Assembly (NCBI GenBank): GCA_019359545.1
Contig: JAHHHB010000011.1
Location: 57,057 to 121,056, forward strand
DNA from: Desmonostoc geniculatum HA4340-LM1
Lineage (GTDB): Bacteria > Cyanobacteriota > Cyanobacteriia > Cyanobacteriales > Nostocaceae
Length of the DNA: 64,000 bases
Reading direction: 5' to 3'
Part shown: positions 26,831 to 36,464 of the stretch, one piece after another
How positions within the stretch are numbered: position 1 is the stretch's first letter
Layout: every line of letters starts with the position of its first letter
Made by a program: the position numbers and the translations under genes
Notes under the pieces: generated by a model
The model's database searches: none
Seen by the model: only the letters and a program-made list of their open reading frames with translations
Told to the model about the DNA's origin: nothing

Positions 26831-28087
26831 CTACTTTGATATACATTCATCAAAGGCTGTTTTAATAATTGAACAACCCTTTTGCAAACTGGACATATCA
26901 ATTACTAAAGGTGGCAAAATTTTAATTACGCTATCATTTCTGCCTGCTTTTTCAATGATTAATCCTAGTTCAAAACAGCGGGATGTGATACGTTGAGATA
27001 AATTGCGATCGCCTAAATTTTTCACATCAATTCCCCAAATCATTCCAATTCCCCGAATTGCGATTTTTTCACTAATTGATGCTATTTCTTGAGTGAGAAA
27101 ATTTTTCAAAAAAAGCTCTTTAACTTTCACATCCTGTTCAAAATCATAACTTTCTCGATACTCCAGAGCCGCTGTTGCTCCGATAAATGCTAATTGATTA
27201 CCTCTAAAAGTACCATTATGTTCACCTGGTTTCCAGATATCCAACTCTGGTTTAATTAATAATAGTGACATGGGAAACCCATACCCGCTAATTGATTTAG
27301 AGAGTACTACCATATCGGGAACGATGTCTGCTCTTTCAAAAGAAAAGAAAGACCCAGTTCGACCGCAGCCTACTTGAATATCATCGCAGATTAATAAGAT
27401 ATCATTTTCATCACACAACTTTCTTAATCTTTGCATCCACTCAGTGGGAGCCACAATAACTCCACCTTCCGCTTGCACTGTTTCAAAGATTATTGCTGCT
27501 GGTTTTTCAATTCCAGAATTAACGTCATTTAAAACTGATTGTATATATTCTATTGTGTCAAAACTTTCCATGAATCCATAAGGATAAGGTATAAATGTTA
27601 CATTATTTGATGTCCCAATTGCACCTGCTCGAATTCCGGTATTACCACTAATTGATAGGCTGCCCAAAGTCATTCCATGATATGCTCCCATGAATGAGAA
27701 TATACCTGGTCTTTGCTTAACTTTTCTGGCTAATTTTAAAGCAGCTTCCACAGCATTTGTTCCTGTTGGCCCGCAAAATTGAATGCGATAATCTAGTTTT
27801 TTGGAACTGAGTACTACCTCATCAAACTTGGCTAAAAACTTTTCTTTTGCCGAAGTATACATATCCAATCCGTGTGCAATTCCATCGGCATCTAAATATG
27901 AAATAACTTTTTGTTTTATATAGTCATGATTATGTCCATAATTTAAAGCCCCTGCTCCTGCAAAAAAATCAAGATATTCTTTACCTGATTCCGAATAAAT
28001 TATAGAACCTTTAGCTCTATGAAAGATATCCGGAAAATTATGGCAATAGCTTCTGACGTTAGATTCACGCTTTTCAAATATATTCAT
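26831..28087 (-). CDS. Diaminobutyrate-2-oxoglutarate aminotransferase (EctB-like)
   Basis: 418 residues, class III PLP aminotransferase. The start FEKRESNVRSYCHNFPDIF and the block FFAGAGALNYGHNHDYIK are characteristic of EctB-type enzymes that make L-2,4-diaminobutyrate from aspartate semialdehyde and glutamate. Further blocks: CGPTGTNAVEAALKLAR (PLP phosphate), ICDDIQVGCGRTG (ring-contacting Asp) and LSKSISGYG with the PLP Lys. No ectA or ectC follows, so ectoine is not the aim; the neighbours are an NRPS with an acidic pocket and hydroxylases, so it should feed Dab to the assembly line. Gaps to its neighbours are 40 and 49 bases. Confidence 0.9.
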   Translation of the reverse strand: MNIFEKRESNVRSYCHNFPDIFHRAKGSIIYSESGKEYLDFFAGAGALNYGHNHDYIKQKVISYLDADGIAHGLDMYTSAKEKFLAKFDEVVLSSKKLDYRIQFCGPTGTNAVEAALKLARKVKQRPGIFSFMGAYHGMTLGSLSISGNTGIRAGAIGTSNNVTFIPYPYGFMESFDTIEYIQSVLNDVNSGIEKPAAIIFETVQAEGGVIVAPTEWMQRLRKLCDENDILLICDDIQVGCGRTGSFFSFERADIVPDMVVLSKSISGYGFPMSLLLIKPELDIWKPGEHNGTFRGNQLAFIGATAALEYRESYDFEQDVKVKELFLKNFLTQEIASISEKIAIRGIGMIWGIDVKNLGDRNLSQRITSRCFELGLIIEKAGRNDSVIKILPPLVIDMSSLQKGCSIIKTAFDECISK

Positions 28088-28127
28088 GAGATTTTTGTAT
28101 TGGAATTACAAACCGAGCGTATTCTTT

Positions 28128-29009
28128 TTAGGAAACATAATTAAGATAAGATTTATATAATTTAAAAATTATCTGAGGAGGTACTTTAAATAATAAGCCC
28201 ATCGTTAATAACCAGTTATAGTATAAGTTTTGAACTGGCATTCCTTTTTTGATAGCTGCTAGAGCCGTTAGTGAACTTTTTTGAGTATGCCAATCGATAT
28301 TAAAAGAAATCGACGTATCTAAACTCCTAACATGATGCAGCGTTCCAGGAGGCATATATAAAATCTCTCCAGGATTGACAATAAATTTAATCGGTCTGGC
28401 GTTTTTGTAGTCAGGATATTTATTGAAATCTGGATTTTCTGGATTCACAAGAAACCATCTCCAGCCTTGACGATAACAATATTTAGCATCTTCAGGTAAT
28501 AAGATAGTAAATTGTTTGCGTCCGACAAGTTGGAAAAAAATATTGTTAGTCAGAAGACAATCAAAATGTAGCGGTGTAATACTATTAGAAGAACCTAAGA
28601 AAAATTGGCAGTAACGCCACCACTTATACCAATACCATTTTGGTAAATATTCAAATGGAAATGGTTTAACATCTTCTATTAGTGAAGGTATTAAGCTAAA
28701 TAAAGGTAGATCATGGCAATATGGTGGTAGAGGATGATTTTCAGCATCTTTTTCATAATTTTCTATTAATTCTATATATTTTCTCATTGTCAAACGATAT
28801 ATCTCGATTTCTTTATTGCTAAATTTTTTAGCATAAATATTTAGGTCAGGAGATAAATTATTGAGGTATTTTAAAGACCATTTATCAAAGCCATTCCAGT
28901 TAGATACTACTCCGGAAATTATGACTGGTCTACCTAGTTCAACATAATTATTCTTAAATTCATCACTTGAGAGTTTATACCTTCTTTCTATTGCAGATGA
29001 AACAATCAT
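28128..29009 (-). CDS. Cupin-8/JmjC-type Fe(II)/2-oxoglutarate hydroxylase
   Basis: 293 residues. The double-stranded beta-helix is marked by TPLHFDCLLTNNIFFQLVGR (HxD metal ligands) and PGEILYMPPGTLHHV (distal His), the facial triad of JmjC/FIH-like oxygenases. Aromatic residues WYWYKWWRY precede the core. It starts 11 bases after the stand-alone C domain gene and precedes the aminotransferase, inside what would be one NRPS module. A hydroxylase acting on Dab or on a carrier-bound acyl chain is the simplest idea; substrate is not shown. It is only distantly like the cupin protein at 57153-58061. Confidence 0.85.
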   Translation of the reverse strand: MIVSSAIERRYKLSSDEFKNNYVELGRPVIISGVVSNWNGFDKWSLKYLNNLSPDLNIYAKKFSNKEIEIYRLTMRKYIELIENYEKDAENHPLPPYCHDLPLFSLIPSLIEDVKPFPFEYLPKWYWYKWWRYCQFFLGSSNSITPLHFDCLLTNNIFFQLVGRKQFTILLPEDAKYCYRQGWRWFLVNPENPDFNKYPDYKNARPIKFIVNPGEILYMPPGTLHHVRSLDTSISFNIDWHTQKSSLTALAAIKKGMPVQNLYYNWLLTMGLLFKVPPQIIFKLYKSYLNYVS

Positions 29010-29020
29010 ACTTTAATCCC

Positions 29021-30424
29021 TTAAACTGTCGGAACTAGTTCCCAATTAAATGAAGCTTGTTTTTCTAAAGCAGTTGATATTTGCTGTTGTTGTGCCGTGC
29101 AAAGTGATAATTCCTTAATTGGAACATTAGGATGATTGATTATTTCTTGTAGGAGTACTTGAAAATCTCTAATTATCCCAGTAATTGTAGCAATATCAAA
29201 TCTAGAAGCATTGTACGAAATTGCTACTATAATTTCCGATTCTGGATAGATAACTAAATTCAACGGATAGTTGTTCCTGTAATAAGTTCCAGTCGGTTCA
29301 AATTCTATATTTCCTTTCCAGTTTCTAACAAATTGACTGACTGGAAGGTTCTCAACTACAACAATTGTTTCAAACAATGGTAAATTTCGGGGTACTTCAC
29401 TCCAGCCTTGAATTTGTGTTAGTGGAGTATATTCATGATGACGTGCTTCTACTAATTGGGTCTGAAAATGTTGTAGCCATGACAATACTTGTTGATCGGT
29501 ATTTAACTTGACATTAATTGGTAATGTATTGATAAACATACCGACCATTGAATCTACTTCGGCTAAGTCTACTGGTCTTCCTGTAACAGTACATCCATAG
29601 GTAATGTTGTCACGACAAGTATAACGACCCAGGAGAATAGACCAGATTCCATGAACTAATGTGGCAAGAGTTAGACGATTTTTTGCAGCAAAAGATAGAA
29701 GTGCTTTTGTAGTTGCTTCTGATAATTGAATTTTTTCTTCATCATACCTTTCTTTTTGGTCAGGTAATTGGTTATTTTCTATATAAGTTAGGGGAGTTGG
29801 TGCTTTTACTCCTTGTAGTGCTTGCCGCCAAAAACTTTCGGTTTTAGCTATATTCTGTTGCTGTAACCAGTCGATATAATTCCTAAAAGGCCGGGCTGGC
29901 GGTAAATTAGCTTCTTTGGATTCACAAAGTGCTGCGTAAATCTGTAAGCATTCTTCTAATATTATTGGAGTTGTCCATCCGTCTATAATTATATGATGAT
30001 TGCTCCAAATAAATTCATAGCAATTATCAGCAATACGAATTAAGGATAGACGCATTAAACATGGTTGCGAAAAATCAAAACATAATTGGCGATCGCTCTC
30101 TAAAAATCGTTTCAATCGCTCTTGTTGTTCTGCTTGCTCAATACCACGCCAATCATATTGATTTAGACTAATTTTTACTTGTTTATAGACAACTTGTAAT
30201 GGATTATCAATGTCTTCCCAATAAAAACCTGTACGCAAAATTGTATGTCTATCTACAACTTGCTGCCATGCTTGTTCAAAAGCTTCTATATTTGGATGAC
30301 CATGTAAAGTTAAGGTATGGTGAAAGAAATATAATGCTGACTCTCTTGCATACAAACAGTGGAAAAGCATTCCCTTTTGGACGGGTGTAAGCTCATATAT
30401 ATCCTCTACATTTTCTGGTTTCAT
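29021..30424 (-). CDS. Stand-alone NRPS condensation domain (DCL type)
   Basis: 467 residues, one full C domain. It opens NVEDIYELTPVQKGMLFH, the pattern of C domains that accept a chain from an epimerization domain, and has the catalytic NHHIIIDGW near residue 142. Its ATG overlaps the stop of the preceding PKS-E gene by four bases (ATGA), so it is translationally coupled to it and the N-terminal segment looks like a COM-type acceptor. It should join the chain from that PKS to the aminoacyl-PCP of the protein at 24016-26781, which itself keeps only half a C domain. Confidence 0.93.
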   Translation of the reverse strand: MKPENVEDIYELTPVQKGMLFHCLYARESALYFFHHTLTLHGHPNIEAFEQAWQQVVDRHTILRTGFYWEDIDNPLQVVYKQVKISLNQYDWRGIEQAEQQERLKRFLESDRQLCFDFSQPCLMRLSLIRIADNCYEFIWSNHHIIIDGWTTPIILEECLQIYAALCESKEANLPPARPFRNYIDWLQQQNIAKTESFWRQALQGVKAPTPLTYIENNQLPDQKERYDEEKIQLSEATTKALLSFAAKNRLTLATLVHGIWSILLGRYTCRDNITYGCTVTGRPVDLAEVDSMVGMFINTLPINVKLNTDQQVLSWLQHFQTQLVEARHHEYTPLTQIQGWSEVPRNLPLFETIVVVENLPVSQFVRNWKGNIEFEPTGTYYRNNYPLNLVIYPESEIIVAISYNASRFDIATITGIIRDFQVLLQEIINHPNVPIKELSLCTAQQQQISTALEKQASFNWELVPTV

Positions 30425-33400
30425 TGTGCTTTTTTCTCACCTAATCGGTTAATTTTTGCCAGAAATTTATCTAGACCTTGTTGGCTCAAGTTAGCTCTGG
30501 GAAAGTCAGAGGGTGTATATTTTTCTGATGACAATGACTCACAGTAGTCAATGATGCTTCGTATAGCTGCAATGAAGCTAGTGGCTAAATTTTCAATTGT
30601 TTCTCGGCGATGAACTGCTGTGCTATAAATCCAATTAAGTTGCAGTTTATCTTGGATAATAATTCCGTTGGTTTCTAGTAAATAAAATCGATTTGCACTT
30701 GCATCTTGACTGAGTTTAAAAGACTGACTAGTTAAATCAAATAAAGATGACTGCGATATGACAGAGCCAAAATTACCTAAGTAATTAAAACTTACCTGCG
30801 GTTGGGGAAAATATTTGAACTTGGAATTTATTTCTGGATCGCTGATTATATAGCGCAGTATATCGTATCCAATACCTTTATTGGGAATACTACGCAAAAA
30901 CTCTTTTATTGCTATCAACGCAGTTCCTAAATCACCAGCTTCTGTGATATCTAAAATTACTGGAAAGCGTGTTGTCAATAAACCAACTGTACGAGAGAAG
31001 GATACATCCTTGAAATCTTTAAAGATGATATCTCGACCATTATCTTCAACATCTACCCATAGTTGCCGCTTTCCTGTCCACTTTGCAAAGGCTTGCACCA
31101 AAGCTGTTAGTAGAACGTCATTTATTTGGGTGTTATAAGCTTTATTGACATTATTTAATAAGGCTTGGGTTGCTTTTTTATCTAGATAAGTTGATACGAT
31201 ATCAGCGTTAGCTACTGTATTTTCATCGCCAGAAAAGTCAACAGGTAAGCTGTAAAAAGGTATTTGAGCTTTTGCTAACCAGTAGTCTTGTTCCTGCATC
31301 ATTTCTGAAGCCTGAGCATACTCTTGGACACACTCTGCCCACTGCTTGAACGAAGTGGTTTTATCAGATAAATGTATTGCTTTTTTTTGACTGAGTTGCT
31401 GATAAGCTGTTTGTAAATCTTCTAGCAATATCTGCCAAGAAACAGCGTCTATTAAAAGATGGTGGATACTAATTAGTAGGTAGCTATTTTGTGGCGATCG
31501 CAATTTAATAAAAGCAACTTTTACCAGCGGAGTTTGACTTAAGTGAAAGCTACTTTGTAGTTCTGTAATTGCAGACTCCAAAGCATGTTTTTGCTCATGT
31601 TCTGAAATTGAAGACAAATCCACATGCTCGTATACTATTATATCATTATTCTGAGCTTTTATTTGCCGTAAACCAGATTTTTTTTGAATAAAATGCAGAT
31701 GAAAAACATCGTGATATTCAATTACATATCTTACAGCCTGTTCTAATATTTCAGGATTGCATCTTTGTTGTATTTCGAGGAGTAAAGACTGGTTAAATGA
31801 ATGTTCATACGACTGATTTTCAGCAACTAATCGATGCTGGATGGGTGTAAGATCGATTTCTCCAGTTCTGGTATGATTTTTGATTTGGTTATTTTCAATT
31901 AAACCCGCTGCTGTTGCTAATTCAGCAATAGTCTGGTGCAAAAACATTTGTTGAGAAGTTAGCTTTAAACCTAATTGATTAGCCTTGGCAACAATTTGAA
32001 TTGTAATAATCGAATCTCCTGCCAACTCAAAAAAGTTGTCATAAATACCGACCTTTTCAATTCCTAAAAATTGTTGCCAAATATTAGCTAAGGTTTGCTC
32101 AACTTCGTGACGAGGAGCAACATAAGCATTTGCCAAGTTTGGACGTGGATGGCTGAGTTGGGCAAGATTTGTTTTTGATGTGTCTGATAAAAGCTCTAAA
32201 TCTTGGTCTAGATAACTGAAAGAATTGTTTTGTTCAATTACTTTTTTAAAGTCTTTAGTTGAAACAATAACACGAGGTAAACTACTTAATAAAATGCGAT
32301 TAAAAGCTTCAGCACCTTCTTGAGGTAGTATTCCTTTTTTGATTTCTTCTTCACGTTGCAGTTTTAATTGTTCTGGTAGTGTTGTCTCTACTGCCATCCC
32401 TACTTCTTGCCAAGTATCCCAGTTGATTGCTACTGTAAATTCGTCAGATTGAGAAGTACGATAATTTGCATAAACGTCCAGAAATGCATTAGCGGCACAA
32501 TAATCTACTTGGCCAAATTCACTCAAGATAGAACTTTGGGATGAGCAAAGTACCAAGAAATCTAAAGTAATATTTTTTAAGTTTAAAATCTGCTCTAATA
32601 CTAATGTGCCCTTGACTTTTGGTGCTAAGACACTGTTTGCTATATCCTCTGTTTTGAGTTGAATCATCCCACCACCAGCAATACCGGCTGCATGGATGAC
32701 ACCATTGATTTGACCAAATTTTTCTAAAGCTTCAGTAATGGCTACCTGCATTTCTTCGTAGCTGGCGACATCAGTAGTTTTAACCTCAATCTCTGATCCC
32801 AATTTTTCAAGTGCCAGCATTTTTTGGATCTTGCGGCTAACACTATCTTGATTATCATGAGTTTCTAGCCATTGCTGCCACTGCGATCGCTCTGGTAATC
32901 CCTTCCTACCAATTAAAATTAACTTAGCTTGTACTGTCTTCGCTAAATGTTCCGCCAGTACCAAACCTATACCGCCAAGTCCACCAGTAATTAAGTAAAC
33001 TCCTGCTTTTTTTAACTTAGTTTTACGTGGGATATTTTCATCTAAACAGACATTTTCAAAAGTTTCAATCCAGCGATGAGATCCACGATAAGCAACTAGA
33101 TTTTCGGGTTGTTGGGTTGTTAGTTCGGTAATTAGATAGTCTACAAACTTTGGCGTTAATGAGATTTTAGCAGCAGGAATTACAACATCAATCAGACAGG
33201 AATTAATGTTTGGATATTCCTTGGGAATTACCTTACAAGCCCCCAATATCGTTGCCTTTTCTGGGCATAATTTTTCATCACCGATGACATTATATACATT
33301 ATTAGTTACAACCCTTAACTTCAGAGAATCGCTGATATTGTGCTTTCCTAATGCTTGGGTCAAATACAACAAACTCCAAAAGCCGAGATTCTGGCAATTT

Positions 33401-36400
33401 TCAAAAGTGGGTAAAGTATCATTTGGTGTAATGCTCCAAAAGTGAGCGATCGCATTTGGGATCAAACTCTGTTTTTTGAGTAGTTTCAACAAAGCATCGT
33501 AGTCATTTTTTTGCTGAGGGTTAATAGTATATGTATATTTATTTATCTGAGTAAATTCATCTGCAATCCTAACTATGATAATATTTTGGCTTTGCTGTTC
33601 CAGTCCTTTAGCAACTGCACTTCCAATTCCATAATCATCGATAAAAATTAACCAGCAGGTATTTTTTTCAACAGATTCAAACAATTCAATTGGTGGAGAT
33701 TGTTTCCAAATTGGCATATAAAACCAATCGGCAATATTTGGTTTTTTATCTAATAATTTTGGCGATATTGTTGATAATGCAGCTTCAGAATCAGCCTCAA
33801 TCCAATAATGTTGACGCTCAAAAGGATAGGTAGGCAAAGGAATATGTCTGCGTTGTTCGTGAGCATAAAAGCCTGCCCAACTTATTGGCAATCCTGTTAA
33901 CCAAAGCCGAGAGAGAGTATTGAGTAAAAATGCCACATCCGAAACTTGCTCTTGGGGATGTCGCAGGGAAGTTAGTACCACAGTTTGTGAAGCTAACTGT
34001 CGTTTAGCTAGCGTAGTTAATGTACGTCCTGGACCGACTTCTAAAAATATTCGCTCTGGTTGTTGCAGGAGTTCAGCGATTCCTTCCTTAAACAATACGG
34101 ATTGGCGTAAATGTTTAGCCCAGTAGTCAGGGTCAGTTGCCTGCTGTGCTGTAATCCAAGTTCCGGTAATATTAGATACAAAAGGAATTTGAGGTGATTT
34201 CAGGTTAACTTTTTTAACATGTCGCACAAATGGCTCTAAAATCGGCTCCATCATTTGGGAATGAAAAGCATGAGATGTATGCAGACGGCGACAATCTATA
34301 CCTTGCTCAGTCAATTGATTTTGTAATGTTTCTATCGCATTTGTAGCACCAGAAACCACACAAAGAGATGGTGCATTGCTAGCTGCTAAAGATATTTCTG
34401 AACCCAACATTGGTTGTATTTCTTCAGCAGAAATAGAAACAGAAAGCATCGACCCAGATTCGAGTTTTTGCATCAATTGTCCGCGAACAGCGACTAAAGT
34501 TAGTGCCTCTTCTAAAGAAAAAACACCCGAAATACAAGCCGCTACATACTCGCCAATGCTGTGGCCAATCATGGCTTGTGGATGCACACCCCACGCCATC
34601 CAAAGTTTAGCAAGGGCATATTCAATTACAAATAATGCAGGTTGGGTTAAGGAAGTTTGTTGGAGTTTTTCTTCTGTAGTTTCTAATTTTTGGGGATAAA
34701 GTATATCTTTAAGGTTTAACTTTAAATGTGGTTTCAGTAATTCACAACACTTATCAATTTCTTGCCGAAAAATTAATTCTGTTTCATATAATTCACGTCC
34801 CATATTTACATACTGCGCTCCCTGTCCGGGAAACATAAATACAATGGGATGGTTACGAGTTTCTGAACAATTGTTCAAAACTCCTTGATTATTTGGTGTT
34901 GTTAATATTTTTATAGCATCTGAAATATCCTGACATAACAATACTCGACGATGGTTAAAATTTCGGCGACCAACTTGCAAAGTATAAGCTACATCAGCAA
35001 GATTAATCCCAGGATGCTGTGCTAAATAATTAGCAAGATTAGTTGTAGCAGATTCCAAAGCTGTTGGAGTTTTGGCAGAGATAGCCAACAGATGCCAGAG
35101 GCGAGAAACACTTTCTTTGATTGTAAAAACTGGAGCTTCTTCTAATATTACATGGGCATTAGTACCACCAATTCCAAAAGAACTAATTCCTGCACGTCTT
35201 GGATGTTTGTCTGCTTTCCATTCAGAAAGTTTATTGTTGACATAAAAAGGACTGTTGGTGAAATTAATTTGAGTATTTGGTTCCTCAAAATGCAAGCTGG
35301 GAGGAATTTGTTTATGTTTAAGAGCTAAAACTGTTTTAATTAGACCTGCAACACCAGCAGCTGCATCTAAGTGACCAATATTTGTTTTTAAAGAACCAAT
35401 TCCACAGAAATTTTTATTTTTTGTACTAGTTTGGAATGCTTGAGTTAGCGCAGCAATTTCAATCGGATCTCCTAAGGAAGTTCCTGTTCCGTGAGCTTCA
35501 ATATAAGTGATTGTTTCTGGTTCTACTTCTGCAATAATTTGAGCAGTTTTGATAACTTTAGCTTGACCTTCTATGCGAGGTGCTGTGTAGCTAACTTTAT
35601 TTGAACCGTCATTATTAATAGCAGAACCTTTAATCACAGCATGAATAAAATCTCCATCATTTAAGGTATCTTGTAGTCTTTTTAGAACAACTATTCCTAC
35701 ACCTTCCCCACTCACAGTTCCCTGTGCTTTAGCATCAAAAGCACGGCAATGTCCGTCAGGAGATTTAATACCTCCCTCTTTATATAAATAGCCAGCTTTT
35801 CTTGACGCGCCGATAGAAACACCGCCAACTAAAGCAATATCACATTCACCGTTGAGCAAACTTTGGCAAGCTAAATGTACGGCTACTAATGAGCTTGAAC
35901 AAGCTGTTTGAACTGCATAACTAGGCCCTGTTAAATTAAGTTTGTAAGAAGTACGTGTTGCTAGATAATCTTTATCGGCAGCAATTGTTAGTTGATGATC
36001 GTCTATTGAGTTTCTAATATTTTGATTAAAATAAATGTTTAGTAAATAACCGCTTAAGTTAGAACTAGCAAAAACACCTATAGAACCATTATAGGTTTCA
36101 GAATTATACGCTGCGTTTTCTAATGCTTCCCAAGCACACTCTAAAAAAATCCGGTGTTGGGGATCAGTTATTTCTGCATCTCTAGGATTAAAACCAAAAA
36201 AGGTAGCATCAAAAAGTTCTGCATCTTCTAGAACAGCATTAGCTTTCACATAATTGGGATTACTGAGAAGTGCTGGTTCTACTCCTGATGCTAACAGTTC
36301 TTCGTCACTGAAAAAAGAAATTGATTCTACACCATTTTGCAGATTATGCCAAAATTCCTCAAGATTTTTCGCTCCAGGAAATCTTCCAGTTAATCCGATA

Positions 36401-36450
36401 ATTGCGATTTCTGAACCGTTAGTAGAGTATGTTTCACTTGGAATATTCAT
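30421..36450 (-). CDS. PKS module KS-AT-KR-ACP fused to an NRPS epimerization domain
   Basis: 2009 residues. KS: TACSSS near 181, EAHGTGT, NIGHLDAAAG. AT: GHSIGEY near 629, HAFHS (malonyl). KR complete: TGGLGGIG near 1157, PKVKGT, DYCAANAF. Carrier protein: LAGDSI near 1479, the form usually seen before E domains. From about 1520 an E domain: GEIDLTPIQHRL, HHLLIDAVSW near 1665, VEDNGRD for the EGHGRE motif, and FNYLGNF. The end YTPSDFPRANLSQQGLDKFL is the usual COM donor tail. A malonate unit reduced by KR has no alpha stereocentre, so the E domain cannot do its textbook job here. Start is 14 bases after the Asn-type NRPS. Confidence 0.95.
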   Translation of the reverse strand: MNIPSETYSTNGSEIAIIGLTGRFPGAKNLEEFWHNLQNGVESISFFSDEELLASGVEPALLSNPNYVKANAVLEDAELFDATFFGFNPRDAEITDPQHRIFLECAWEALENAAYNSETYNGSIGVFASSNLSGYLLNIYFNQNIRNSIDDHQLTIAADKDYLATRTSYKLNLTGPSYAVQTACSSSLVAVHLACQSLLNGECDIALVGGVSIGASRKAGYLYKEGGIKSPDGHCRAFDAKAQGTVSGEGVGIVVLKRLQDTLNDGDFIHAVIKGSAINNDGSNKVSYTAPRIEGQAKVIKTAQIIAEVEPETITYIEAHGTGTSLGDPIEIAALTQAFQTSTKNKNFCGIGSLKTNIGHLDAAAGVAGLIKTVLALKHKQIPPSLHFEEPNTQINFTNSPFYVNNKLSEWKADKHPRRAGISSFGIGGTNAHVILEEAPVFTIKESVSRLWHLLAISAKTPTALESATTNLANYLAQHPGINLADVAYTLQVGRRNFNHRRVLLCQDISDAIKILTTPNNQGVLNNCSETRNHPIVFMFPGQGAQYVNMGRELYETELIFRQEIDKCCELLKPHLKLNLKDILYPQKLETTEEKLQQTSLTQPALFVIEYALAKLWMAWGVHPQAMIGHSIGEYVAACISGVFSLEEALTLVAVRGQLMQKLESGSMLSVSISAEEIQPMLGSEISLAASNAPSLCVVSGATNAIETLQNQLTEQGIDCRRLHTSHAFHSQMMEPILEPFVRHVKKVNLKSPQIPFVSNITGTWITAQQATDPDYWAKHLRQSVLFKEGIAELLQQPERIFLEVGPGRTLTTLAKRQLASQTVVLTSLRHPQEQVSDVAFLLNTLSRLWLTGLPISWAGFYAHEQRRHIPLPTYPFERQHYWIEADSEAALSTISPKLLDKKPNIADWFYMPIWKQSPPIELFESVEKNTCWLIFIDDYGIGSAVAKGLEQQSQNIIIVRIADEFTQINKYTYTINPQQKNDYDALLKLLKKQSLIPNAIAHFWSITPNDTLPTFENCQNLGFWSLLYLTQALGKHNISDSLKLRVVTNNVYNVIGDEKLCPEKATILGACKVIPKEYPNINSCLIDVVIPAAKISLTPKFVDYLITELTTQQPENLVAYRGSHRWIETFENVCLDENIPRKTKLKKAGVYLITGGLGGIGLVLAEHLAKTVQAKLILIGRKGLPERSQWQQWLETHDNQDSVSRKIQKMLALEKLGSEIEVKTTDVASYEEMQVAITEALEKFGQINGVIHAAGIAGGGMIQLKTEDIANSVLAPKVKGTLVLEQILNLKNITLDFLVLCSSQSSILSEFGQVDYCAANAFLDVYANYRTSQSDEFTVAINWDTWQEVGMAVETTLPEQLKLQREEEIKKGILPQEGAEAFNRILLSSLPRVIVSTKDFKKVIEQNNSFSYLDQDLELLSDTSKTNLAQLSHPRPNLANAYVAPRHEVEQTLANIWQQFLGIEKVGIYDNFFELAGDSIITIQIVAKANQLGLKLTSQQMFLHQTIAELATAAGLIENNQIKNHTRTGEIDLTPIQHRLVAENQSYEHSFNQSLLLEIQQRCNPEILEQAVRYVIEYHDVFHLHFIQKKSGLRQIKAQNNDIIVYEHVDLSSISEHEQKHALESAITELQSSFHLSQTPLVKVAFIKLRSPQNSYLLISIHHLLIDAVSWQILLEDLQTAYQQLSQKKAIHLSDKTTSFKQWAECVQEYAQASEMMQEQDYWLAKAQIPFYSLPVDFSGDENTVANADIVSTYLDKKATQALLNNVNKAYNTQINDVLLTALVQAFAKWTGKRQLWVDVEDNGRDIIFKDFKDVSFSRTVGLLTTRFPVILDITEAGDLGTALIAIKEFLRSIPNKGIGYDILRYIISDPEINSKFKYFPQPQVSFNYLGNFGSVISQSSLFDLTSQSFKLSQDASANRFYLLETNGIIIQDKLQLNWIYSTAVHRRETIENLATSFIAAIRSIIDYCESLSSEKYTPSDFPRANLSQQGLDKFLAKINRLGEKKAQ

Positions 36451-36464
36451 GATTTATAAATTCC

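Noticed and set aside
17639..28087. Schizokinen-type pathway (aminotransferase plus decarboxylase giving 1,3-diaminopropane)
   Set aside because: No IucA/IucC-type synthetase or monooxygenase is present, the two genes are separated by an NRPS and a PKS, and the decarboxylase blocks look like aspartate 1-decarboxylase.
26831..28087. Ectoine synthesis
   Set aside because: No ectA or ectC gene nearby; the aminotransferase sits within an NRPS cluster.
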